A DNA stretch of 11,961 bases. Origin: CAYLXU01 sp964388055. Lineage in GTDB: Bacteria > Patescibacteriota > Minisyncoccia > UBA6257 > JACRHW01. The notes beneath the pieces are model-generated. The model had not been told where the DNA came from, did not search any database, and worked only from the letters and a program-made list of their open reading frames with translations. Both the position numbers and the translations under genes were made by a program. Of the stretch, positions 5,875-11,626 are shown piece by piece; position 1 is the stretch's first letter; every line of letters starts with the position of its first letter. The stretch lies in assembly GCA_964388055.1 (NCBI GenBank), contig CAYLXU010000023.1, positions 1 through 11,961 of the forward strand, given 5' to 3'.

Positions 5875-6810
5875 TTAGGCACTGCAACTGCCCCCTTGCT
5901 GTTTAACAGTACCAACCTCTTGAAGAATTTTTTGATATCCCATTCCGCTTGAATATCCTATCCCAAGCACCTCTTTGGGGTCCACCCTATCCCATGCAAT
6001 TCCTTTCGTCTCGAAATAACGCGCCAGAGTGAGGTAGGTATCAGGGAACCAATATGAATTAACCTTGAGCGCGATACGATACATCTCCTCTTCTTGAATA
6101 CCCTGTGACGCCATAAGTTCTAAAAGTCCAAGCATTGCCATACCATGATTACAGTCTGGAAAATGGGTAGAGTTTCCACAACATGGACGATATATTCCTT
6201 TGCTCACTCGTTCTACTATTGCTTGTTGCTCCGGTGTTAACAAAACAAATCGATGCATCGAATAATGATCCATGGCACCCCCTCTCGCAAGAGTCCATCC
6301 TCCCGTTGAGGCAAAATTTCCAGCACCGCCATATTGAGAATCCATCATTGGCCCTTTTTCTAAAATTTCATTTTTATTGCCAAGTCCAAGGGCCCATAAC
6401 AAATTCAATACTTCTCCGGAATTCTCAGGAGTTATTACTAATGTTCCATTATCCTTTTCGTATAGAAGTCTCCGTGTGCCCTCAGACATTCCTCCGCGAT
6501 CTTTATAGAGTGCCTCAAACTGCTCTGCATCAATCACCCCATCGTTCCTCATGCGTATACCAAGATCACCCCACGAAACGGGAATCTCTACCCCATCCTT
6601 AGGCAATACAATCGCCTCAAGCGAGGCAAGTTCTGTCGTTGTGATATTCGCGGACTTTGCGGTGGAGGGAGTCACAGGACGTGTCATGTACACAAGGGAC
6701 CCCAACCCAACAACCAATAGGGCAAGAGAGACCAAGGTCACGTCTGAGGATTTTTTCTGCTCAACTACTATTTCATCAGATTTTGTATTGTGTGAATGTT
6801 GTTGTTCCAT
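5875..6810 (-). CDS. Membrane-anchored protein with CCGN...DCNHGM motif
   Basis: 311 aa, unnamed family. A His-containing cytoplasmic N-terminus (MEQQHSH) precedes one membrane segment (about 24-42) and a long outward-facing domain. Its core motif is CCGN (C210-C211), DCNHGM (C220 to M224), then ELMASQG and a helical stretch with NSYWFPDTYL. A lone Cys lies near the end (GGSCSA, C309). Vicinal Cys plus a Cys-Asn-His-Gly-Met box suggests copper or redox chemistry, but no function is known to me. The frame is open 132 bases further upstream, but that part overlaps the thioredoxin gene. ATG at 6810 is chosen because it lies just after the thioredoxin stop (25-base gap) and gives a sensible anchor. 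No Shine-Dalgarno is seen. Confidence 0.8.
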   Translation of the reverse strand: MEQQHSHNTKSDEIVVEQKKSSDVTLVSLALLVVGLGSLVYMTRPVTPSTAKSANITTTELASLEAIVLPKDGVEIPVSWGDLGIRMRNDGVIDAEQFEALYKDRGGMSEGTRRLLYEKDNGTLVITPENSGEVLNLLWALGLGNKNEILEKGPMMDSQYGGAGNFASTGGWTLARGGAMDHYSMHRFVLLTPEQQAIVERVSKGIYRPCCGNSTHFPDCNHGMAMLGLLELMASQGIQEEEMYRIALKVNSYWFPDTYLTLARYFETKGIAWDRVDPKEVLGIGYSSGMGYQKILQEVGTVKQQGGSCSA

Positions 6811-6835
6811 ATTATTTATAATATCAGATAAAAAT

Positions 6836-7195
6836 TTAATACCCTTGGGGCAAAAAACACCCACTCTCTTTGGAGAGCTTCCGTACCCCCTGTTCTCCCA
6901 CAAGCTTTTTTCCATCTTGAAAAATCCACGTAGGGTATCCACTCACCCCCGCGTCAAGACATCGTTTTGGTTCTCTGGGACACTCGACATAAGGCACATA
7001 CTGAAATGCATCCCCAAATTCTCTCTTTTCCTCCTGGCAATGTGGACACCAGTCAGCACCATACATGGTCACCCCCTTTTCTTCCAAACACCGCGCAAAT
7101 AACTCAAGAGATGTGGCTACTTGGTCTGGTTTTTTCCACCACACAAGTCCGAAAACCAAAAATGGAACAAGAACAAAAACTAATTTCCTACTCAT
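6836..7195 (-). CDS. Membrane-tethered thioredoxin-like protein, CPHC active site
   Basis: 119 aa: an N-terminal signal anchor (about 4-20) and an outward thioredoxin-like domain. The active site is W-C-P-H-C (C50 and C53), the YGADWCPHCQ context typical of the thioredoxin-like domain fused to or paired with bacterial VKOR. Further features are the YVECP segment (C72), C79, the cis-Pro region GYPTW (P88), and a C-terminal SGC (C113). It would reduce or oxidise cysteines of exported proteins, exchanging electrons with the CcdA-like membrane protein encoded upstream in the same cluster. ATG at 7195 overlaps the stop of the helical-protein gene by 8 bases, so translation is coupled. An upstream extension to 7279 in the same frame would run through that gene and is rejected. 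No VKOR membrane domain is encoded next to it. Confidence 0.88.
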   Translation of the reverse strand: MSRKLVFVLVPFLVFGLVWWKKPDQVATSLELFARCLEEKGVTMYGADWCPHCQEEKREFGDAFQYVPYVECPREPKRCLDAGVSGYPTWIFQDGKKLVGEQGVRKLSKESGCFLPQGY

Positions 7196-7682
7196 CGCAG
7201 CAATCCACAAGCTTTTCAACAATGTCCTGATACGTCCATGGTTTTTCTCTTGCTGCCACCTCTTTGAAACTAGGAACACTCACAAGTTTAAGTCGTACCG
7301 CCCAAAACATAGAATATATCTTGTACGCATGATCGAACACCTCTTTTGCCTCTTCGCGTTTGGCATCTGCGTGCAGTTTGGTACCCACCTCGATAAGTCG
7401 CATAGTGGTCGCAAGAAGATGTTTGGAAACACACCACGTCTCCCCTTCATGCTTATCTATCATCTTTTCCAACATCGCTTTTCGTGTCTCACGAATTTGC
7501 TGCATAAAATCAAAATAGTCAGCATTCCGTGTTTTCTCCCCAGTAAAAAAGAAATGTTCTTCGAGGCTCACAAGGTTCATCACTGCAATACTCAAATCCT
7601 CCTCAGTCGAGAGATCCACCGATCCCGCTTTTTTCATTTCCTCGATTTTTTTAATTAACTCCTCAAATTTCTTTTGATCCAT
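7188..7682 (-). CDS. Helical cytoplasmic protein of unknown function
   Basis: 164 aa with no membrane segment or signal peptide. It is predicted to be almost entirely helical, with a charged N-terminal helix (MDQKKFEELIKKIEEMKK). Possible ligand residues line up on helices: E41-E42-H43 in SLEEHFFFTGEKT, C84 and H88 in ETWCVSKHLL, H104, H118, and a C-terminal Cys pair (C161-C162). A small helical bundle binding a metal is conceivable, but no known family signature (for example hemerythrin) can be traced. I believe it belongs to a hypothetical family common in CPR genomes. ATG at 7682 is chosen over an in-frame upstream start at 7742 because the extra residues lie inside the foldback palindrome. 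It overlaps the thioredoxin gene by 8 bases, which suggests functional linkage. Confidence 0.8.
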   Translation of the reverse strand: MDQKKFEELIKKIEEMKKAGSVDLSTEEDLSIAVMNLVSLEEHFFFTGEKTRNADYFDFMQQIRETRKAMLEKMIDKHEGETWCVSKHLLATTMRLIEVGTKLHADAKREEAKEVFDHAYKIYSMFWAVRLKLVSVPSFKEVAAREKPWTYQDIVEKLVDCCDE

Positions 7683-7708
7683 AATTTTTTCTTTATTAGA
7701 TGTAAGAG

Positions 7709-7880
7709 GAAAAATATTTCGTCGAGCGCCATAGCGAAACATTGGTTACAAATGAGCGAAGGTTTATGGGAAAATTATTCTGTTTGAATCCGACAACGGT
7801 CGGATGAGTTAATAATTTTACGCAGATAAACCTTCCTCATTTGTCTAATGTGTAGCGTCTAGCGAGACGAAGTATTTTTT
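7709..7880. repeat. 172-bp coaxial foldback palindrome (MITE-like or structured leader)
   Basis: Nested inverted repeats share one centre near 7796. The outer arms are ATATTTCGTC (7714-7723) and GACGAAGTAT (7866-7875). The main arms are ACAAATGAGCGAAGGTTTAT (7748-7767) and its complement (7826-7844), differing by one extra base. Inner arms are AAAATTATT (7771-7779) and AATAATTTT (7811-7819). The apex is ATCCGAC-aacg-GTCGGAT (7788-7805), a perfect 7-bp hairpin. A-run and T-run ends border it. It lies between the CcdA-like gene and the helical-protein gene. It may be a non-autonomous element, an intercistronic RNA structure that stops or tunes transcription, or both. No target-site duplication is obvious. 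Confidence 0.8.
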
Positions 7881-7898
7881 CACCAAACGTACTAGTGT

Positions 7899-8681
7899 CT
7901 AAAACATGAACACAATGAGACCTAGTAGTATCATTGCAATACCTCCCCACAACCTCATCCCCTGAGTCTCTTTTCTCTTCCACTCTTGCACCTTCTCAAG
8001 AAGCGTATGCTCGCTTGCGATGAAAAGGATAATAATTAACGGCAATACAAAAATCAGATTGTAGAGAAGAAGATATCCTAAACCACTCATATACGTCGCG
8101 TTGTCGTGCAAAAGTCCGAGAGCCATAAGATATGGTCCCCCAGTGCAAGGAAACTCACACACCCCTACAAGCGCACCCAACAAAAACGCAGTAGGAAGCG
8201 AACCTCTTTCCATAAGCTCTGCCATCTTCGTATGCGCAGCTCGTGGAATTCGCAACTTAATCGGAAACGCCGGAAAAAACTCATTAATCACATTAATTAA
8301 TCCCCACGCAACCAAAAGAGACGCACCCACCTTTGCCATAAAATGCGGAGTGTTAAAGATGTGAAGCGTCTGAAGGATGCCTAGTCCAATCCCCATGTAC
8401 ACCACAAAGATTCCCAGAATGTAGAGAATACCTACACCAAGTATTTTTGACCGCAACGAACCCACACTAAAGAGAAACGCAATGGTAAGCAACAGGATCG
8501 AGAATGCACACGGATTAATACTATCAATGAGTGAGGATACGACGATAAGTGGGAGCAGCCATTTTCCTCCATCGCTTATGTTCCACAATACTTGAGTTCC
8601 AAAACTCCCCACCTTAAAGAACATCACGCCCGCAAATAATAATAATCCGATCGAAATAAATGCAAAAAACTTCTTGCTCAT
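7899..8681 (-). CDS. CcdA/DsbD-type transmembrane thiol-electron carrier
   Basis: 260 aa integral membrane protein with about six to seven hydrophobic segments. The signature is a Cys after a helix break in DSINPCAF (C58) and a second in GVCEFPCTGGPY (C175, C179). These are the membrane Cys pair with which CcdA/DsbD-core proteins carry reducing equivalents from cytoplasmic thioredoxin to the outside. Clients are likely the tethered CPHC thioredoxin and the Cys-bearing anchored proteins in the same cluster. No c-type cytochrome CxxCH motif is encoded here, so heme maturation is not indicated. ATG at 8681 follows the DUF1573 gene stop by one base, and no Shine-Dalgarno is visible, so translation is probably coupled. 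It ends in TAG. The foldback palindrome begins 18 bases after the stop. Confidence 0.88.
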   Translation of the reverse strand: MSKKFFAFISIGLLLFAGVMFFKVGSFGTQVLWNISDGGKWLLPLIVVSSLIDSINPCAFSILLLTIAFLFSVGSLRSKILGVGILYILGIFVVYMGIGLGILQTLHIFNTPHFMAKVGASLLVAWGLINVINEFFPAFPIKLRIPRAAHTKMAELMERGSLPTAFLLGALVGVCEFPCTGGPYLMALGLLHDNATYMSGLGYLLLYNLIFVLPLIIILFIASEHTLLEKVQEWKRKETQGMRLWGGIAMILLGLIVFMF

Positions 8682-8682
8682 A

Positions 8683-9189
8683 TTAGGGGGTTACCGTTGC
8701 AGTAAATCGAATTTCTATGGGGGTATCGGAGCCCGTCTCGACATATACCACTCTATCAATTTTTCCGATACCCGCAGGTCCATGGGCGGCAGGATCAAAA
8801 GTAATTTCAAGTTTCGCCGCTTCTCCCGAGGCAACCGTCTTGTTTACCGCAGGGACAGATAATCCATGTCCCGGCATACCATATACACCAATTCTCTTAT
8901 CCGCTATGGTAAGCTCTGCGGTGGTACACATGCACGAAGTATATACTTTTTTAATGGCCGCAAAATCTGTAGAAGAGTTCTTTAATGACACTACACGACT
9001 CACCTTTCCCCTTGCCATCGAAATTGTCCCAAAATCAAAAGATGTTTCCTCTACGCTTAACTCACCCCTTGCTGTTGTAATAATATTTGCATTTTGATTC
9101 ACGTCCTGTGTGTTTGGATTCGTAGCCCACCAGATACCAGCACCTACGACACCCAATACTACAACCCAGAAAACTATTTTATTTTGCAT
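8683..9189 (-). CDS. Membrane-anchored DUF1573 domain protein
   Basis: 168 aa. An N-terminal anchor (about 5-21) and a polar linker lead to an outward Ig-like domain of the DUF1573 type. Signature stretches are FDFGTISMARGKVS (about 51-64), VSLKNSS (67-73) and the conserved turn TSCMCTT (C86 and C88), with a later ITFDP strand. The function of DUF1573 proteins is not settled. The CxC turn here could be a redox or copper site, and Met105/His108 in the GMPGHG loop add potential ligands. It is the first gene of the redox cluster, immediately before the CcdA-like gene, and pairing with a thiol-electron carrier supports reduction of its CxC. ATG at 9189 has no Shine-Dalgarno. Confidence 0.85.
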   Translation of the reverse strand: MQNKIVFWVVVLGVVGAGIWWATNPNTQDVNQNANIITTARGELSVEETSFDFGTISMARGKVSRVVSLKNSSTDFAAIKKVYTSCMCTTAELTIADKRIGVYGMPGHGLSVPAVNKTVASGEAAKLEITFDPAAHGPAGIGKIDRVVYVETGSDTPIEIRFTATVTP

Positions 9190-9219
9190 AGTAGTTTTTT
9201 CTTAAATGTTTACGTAATG

Positions 9220-9241
9220 AAAAATCCCTGCAAAAGGGATC
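9220..9241 (-). terminator. Probable terminator of the upstream small membrane-protein gene
   Basis: On the minus strand, a 5-bp stem (ATCCC and GGGAT) with a 7-base loop runs into five T. It follows the TGA of the upstream gene by about 35 bases and lies before the DUF1573 gene. The stem is short, so strength is uncertain. Confidence 0.55.
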
Positions 9242-9274
9242 TAGAAAAGGAAACCAAACACGCGCCTCACACCA

Positions 9275-9709
9275 TCAGCACGCGCGTTGATTCCCACACA
9301 TATAAGACGGACTGTTATTATGACTCTTGATCCATCGTCTTATTTTTACGACAGATGAAGAACCCTGAAAAATTCTTTGGAATGCAAAAAATCGATATTG
9401 AAAATTTTCTAATTCACGAGATAGCGCACGAAAAACTTTTACACTCACATATATCACCAAACTCAAGAAAAACAGAGAAACAAGCGACCCTACTATTCCA
9501 GCAGAAAGCGCCTTTAAGGTATCGAAATGAAAATTAATAAGTGCCAATGTGTTTACCCCCTCCATACACGAAGGTACGCCTCGAGCTACGAGAGCTACGC
9601 AACCTCCATGGTCAGATGCCATACTGTGTTCCATGCCAAAAGAACCAAAAACCGCCACACCGAGAAAGCTTGGCACAAGTATTAATGCAATTAAAAAACC
9701 TTTGTTCAT
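9275..9709 (-). CDS. Small membrane protein with Met/His/Cys-rich outer loop
   Basis: 144 aa, not a family I can name. An N-terminal signal or anchor segment (about 4-22) is followed by a loop carrying M26, H28, M30, H34, C37 and C48. A second hydrophobic segment (about 70-93) and a basic tail follow. The tail ends with two more Cys (C138, C144). Met, His and Cys gathered at the outer face are soft-metal ligands, which fits the copper/thiol theme of the downstream genes. It is the only gene in the window that ends in TGA. It is divergent from the CBU_0592-like gene and separated from the DUF1573 gene by a probable terminator, so it may be its own unit. The function is unknown. Confidence 0.65.
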   Translation of the reverse strand: MNKGFLIALILVPSFLGVAVFGSFGMEHSMASDHGGCVALVARGVPSCMEGVNTLALINFHFDTLKALSAGIVGSLVSLFFLSLVIYVSVKVFRALSRELENFQYRFFAFQRIFQGSSSVVKIRRWIKSHNNSPSYMCGNQRAC

Positions 9710-9718
9710 AACAGATGT

Positions 9719-9726
9719 AGTATAAT
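9719..9726. promoter_or_regulatory. Overlapping divergent -10 boxes
   Basis: AGTATAAT carries TATAAT on the plus strand (9721-9726) and TATACT on the minus strand (9719-9724), centred in the 46-base gap between two divergent genes. Neither direction has a recognisable -35, so the two start points would compete for polymerase if both are real. Confidence 0.4.
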
Positions 9727-9755
9727 AGTAACATCACTTCTTCTCCTAAGCAAAC

Positions 9756-9995
9756 ATGGATCTTACTCTACAAAATATTGGTTGGCTTGGTACGATTCTC
9801 ATTCTTTCTGCATATTTTCTCGTCTCCACAAACCGCGTACATGGTACAAGCACACTCTATCAATCAATGAATCTCGTAGGCGCACTCCTTCTTGGCATTG
9901 ATACGCTCATTCACCAAGCATGGCCCACATTTACCCTCAATGTGGCGTGGGCAATTATTGCTATTCTCTCGCTTACACTTCATCGAAATTCATAA
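9756..9995 (+). CDS. CBU_0592-like small membrane protein
   Basis: 79 aa with three short hydrophobic segments (about 7-24, 36-52 and 57-74). The pattern IGWLGTILILSAYFLVS, then LYQSMNLVGALLLGI and TLNVAWAI, matches the general signature of the CBU_0592-type family of tiny membrane proteins, whose role is unknown. The family match is from memory of the motif. ATG at 9756 has no Shine-Dalgarno. It shares its upstream region with the divergent Met/His/Cys membrane protein and ends at a strong terminator shared with the convergent gene. Nothing ties it directly to metal handling. Confidence 0.75.
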   Translation: MDLTLQNIGWLGTILILSAYFLVSTNRVHGTSTLYQSMNLVGALLLGIDTLIHQAWPTFTLNVAWAIIAILSLTLHRNS

Positions 9996-10003
9996 TCTTC
10001 CAA

Positions 10004-10040
10004 AAAGAAAAACCCCTTCGCTGAGGGGCCCTTTTTCTTT
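10004..10040. terminator. Bidirectional terminator between convergent genes
   Basis: A CCCCT/AGGGG stem with a 6-base loop is flanked by AAAGAAAAA on the left and TTTTTCTTT on the right, which pair beyond a CCC bulge. The hairpin serves the plus-strand CBU_0592-like gene and overlaps the stop of the minus-strand four-helix gene. Confidence 0.85.
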
Positions 10041-10443
10041 ATCTTAGCCTTGGTCGCCCGATCATAATCCAAACGCCGAAAAGCATGATCGTCATCACCG
10101 CGATAAGCATGAGCACCTGTTGCAGTGCCACGCTATACGCGGAAAGGACAATCAAGGCTCCAGCAATGAACCACCATCGCACGTTCGGTCGACTCACGTA
10201 TCGCCACATGAGTCGCCCAATCGTTGGCGCGAGGAAGCCCCAGAACGACGCAGCAAACGCCATCCCAAGAACCTCATCGGGTTGTGCAGAAATCTCCATG
10301 TGCCTCACGACCACAAGAGTCAAGAGACATGCGATCACTACAAGCAACACCCCGAAGAGTCGCCACGCGCGCGGAACATACCGCACGACAAGCGCCACCA
10401 CGAACGGCAGAAAAAGAAACCAATGCCAGTCAAACCCGAGCAT
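10039..10443 (-). CDS. Four-helix membrane protein, unrecognised
   Basis: 134 aa, mostly hydrophobic: segments at about 7-22, 28-47, 60-75 and 90-127 (the last probably two close helices). Trp and Arg cluster at the membrane borders. Conserved polar residues that would point to transport or catalysis are few (H7, H48, E50, D56, E57). No family is recognised. The ATG at 10443 is chosen over an in-frame TTG at 10458 because GGAGAG lies exactly 7 bases before it. Visibly higher GC than the copper-cluster genes, and this clear Shine-Dalgarno, set it apart and may mean a different origin. It lies after the terminator of the Kazal gene, and its stop overlaps the convergent terminator. Confidence 0.7.
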   Translation of the reverse strand: MLGFDWHWFLFLPFVVALVVRYVPRAWRLFGVLLVVIACLLTLVVVRHMEISAQPDEVLGMAFAASFWGFLAPTIGRLMWRYVSRPNVRWWFIAGALIVLSAYSVALQQVLMLIAVMTIMLFGVWIMIGRPRLR

Positions 10444-10450
10444 TCCAACA

Positions 10451-10456
10451 CTCTCC
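10451..10456 (-). promoter_or_regulatory. Ribosome binding site that sets the start of the four-helix gene
   Basis: GGAGAG on the minus strand, 7 bases upstream of ATG 10443. It decides against the longer TTG start at 10458, which would lie inside this site. Confidence 0.75.
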
Positions 10457-10475
10457 AATCTCTATCAAAGTTTTC

Positions 10476-10500
10476 AAAACGTCCCATTTTAGGACGTTTT
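10476..10500 (-). terminator. Terminator downstream of the Kazal-protein gene
   Basis: A perfect 9-bp stem (AAAACGTCC and GGACGTTTT) with a 7-base loop lies 39 bases after the stop of the Kazal gene and 33 bases before the four-helix gene ATG. The T-run is only four bases. A TACAAT box on the minus strand (10502-10507) lies upstream of the hairpin, so it could also sit in the leader of the four-helix gene. Confidence 0.7.
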
Positions 10501-10538
10501 AATTGTACCATAAATATATTAAAAAGTAAAGTGCTTGC

Positions 10539-11498
10539 TTAAAGCGGGCAGAAGGCCACAGAACCCCGTTGGCTTTGGGTGGTTATATTTCCTCCCCGAT
10601 CTATAGTGCCACGCGAGATAGTAAGCTTGCGAAGGAATCCGTCCCCGCTCGAAACACGGATCACAAACTGAAACATATCTAGAACAGGGGTAAGCGTGAT
10701 ACGTTTAAATGTCTGTTCCTCTGAAGCACTACTAATACCACATGAATATGGAGTCCCAAACCTTCGAATAAGTAGCCGCTTAAGATCAGATTCCGAAAAT
10801 ACGCTTTTCCCGCACTCACCATTACCCACTATCCTTACTCCAGCCACCCGCGCGGTACATTCATTTTCATATGTTCTCCCATCTACGCCACAAACAGGAT
10901 CATATTCCCGAGTACAAATTACATTTCCACCACTCCCTCTACACGCCCCCTGATACACAACACTCGTTCCAGAAGTCTTTGCAAGGCAAGAATTTCCATA
11001 CGTCTTTCCATCCGCACCACATACGGGGTTATATTCCCGTGTGCATAAAGATGTGCCCCCCACCGACTGGCACTGATACGTCGGCCCAGGACACCCCTTT
11101 GCAACGAGACACTGAACTTGCCGTGTTACACACTTGGTCCCCGCCCCACACACAGACCCATCACCACAAATTTGATCTTGCGTGGTTGCGGGTGGAACAC
11201 ACACGTAAGCGGGGCGTTTTTCTTTTACATCCAAATTCAGAAAAGGGTTAGGATTCTTCTTACACACATATCCTTTTTCACACAACGTCCCATCCCCACA
11301 AAATCGCTGTTCGTTTTCGGGAATCGTTACCTCACCACATCTTGTTGTTCCATTGCCCCCAAGACACCTTACATCCTGAGCATCGTTAGCCCCAAAAACT
11401 ATTTGTGAAAAACCAGACACTATCGAAAGCGCTAGTAGAAAAACGATGCCGTAATGAATTATAGATATACGCCGAGTCACATGTACAGTATACACCAA
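10539..11498 (-). CDS. Secreted protein with two Kazal-type protease inhibitor domains
   Basis: 319 aa. A signal peptide (basic VTRR, hydrophobic about 11-36, probable cleavage near FGA-ND) is followed by a Cys-rich region with two CGDG repeats (about 67-79 and 111-123). Two tandem Kazal domains follow, C152-C186 and C195-C229, each C-T-R-E-Y-x-P-V-C-G-x-D-G-x-T-Y. A C-terminal domain (230-319) is unrecognised. Aligned to ovomucoid-type Kazal domains, the P1 residue is Arg (R154 and R197), which predicts inhibition of trypsin-like proteases. Each domain has four Cys rather than six, with the spacing 7-10-14, so one classical disulfide is missing. The start is uncertain: TTG 11498 or GTG 11495, the latter better placed behind GAGG. 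A role in blocking host or competitor proteases is inference. Confidence 0.88.
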   Translation of the reverse strand: MVYTVHVTRRISIIHYGIVFLLALSIVSGFSQIVFGANDAQDVRCLGGNGTTRCGEVTIPENEQRFCGDGTLCEKGYVCKKNPNPFLNLDVKEKRPAYVCVPPATTQDQICGDGSVCGAGTKCVTRQVQCLVAKGCPGPTYQCQSVGGTSLCTREYNPVCGADGKTYGNSCLAKTSGTSVVYQGACRGSGGNVICTREYDPVCGVDGRTYENECTARVAGVRIVGNGECGKSVFSESDLKRLLIRRFGTPYSCGISSASEEQTFKRITLTPVLDMFQFVIRVSSGDGFLRKLTISRGTIDRGGNITTQSQRGSVAFCPL

Positions 11499-11537
11499 TC
11501 CTCACGCAATATCTTGTGGAAAAAATACTACACACCC

Positions 11538-11566
11538 TTGCACTTATCGTAATTTTATGCTTTAAA
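11538..11566 (+). promoter_or_regulatory. Likely promoter of the Ser/Thr kinase gene
   Basis: TTGCAC (11538-11543) and TTTAAA (11561-11566) have a 17-bp spacer, and TGC immediately before the -10 gives an extended -10 element. Transcription would start near 11573, leaving a leader of about 54 bases. The 128-base gap to the divergent Kazal gene must also hold that gene's promoter, for which I see no clear site. Confidence 0.5.
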
Positions 11567-11610
11567 ATGTGTAGCTTCGCATGTGAATACGTGTGATATT
11601 TTGACAACGG

Positions 11611-11622
11611 AAAGGAGAGGAG
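11611..11622 (+). promoter_or_regulatory. Strong ribosome binding site of the kinase gene
   Basis: AAAGGAGAGGAG ends 4 bases before GTG 11627. The overlapping ATG at 11625 is followed directly by TGA and cannot be the start, so this purine-rich site fixes the GTG start. Confidence 0.8.
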
Positions 11623-11626
11623 ATAT

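Noticed and set aside
6811..6942. N-terminal extension of 44 residues on the CCGN/NHGM protein
   Set aside because: It overlaps the thioredoxin coding region almost entirely. Starting at ATG 6810 gives a clean gap and a normal N-terminal anchor.
7196..7279. N-terminal extension of the thioredoxin gene
   Set aside because: It runs through the 3' end of the helical-protein gene, while ATG 7195 gives an 8-base overlap and a proper signal anchor.
7683..7742. Earlier start for the helical-protein gene
   Set aside because: The added residues partly lie in the foldback palindrome and look non-coding; ATG 7682 begins a typical charged helix.
8684..8694. G-tract resembling a second CsoR operator (TTAGGGGGTTA)
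   Set aside because: It lies within the last codons of the DUF1573 gene with no promoter around it; the G-run reflects a Pro codon on the coding strand.
10085..10542. Overlapping plus-strand frames opposite the four-helix membrane gene
   Set aside because: Their composition (rich in Arg, Pro, Ser, Thr, His) is that of antisense shadows of a hydrophobic gene. The minus-strand frame has a Shine-Dalgarno site and membrane segments.
11601..11606. Perfect TTGACA near the kinase gene
   Set aside because: A 17-bp spacer would put the -10 on the start codon (TATGTG), leaving the strong ribosome site untranscribed. The upstream TTGCAC/TTTAAA pair fits better.
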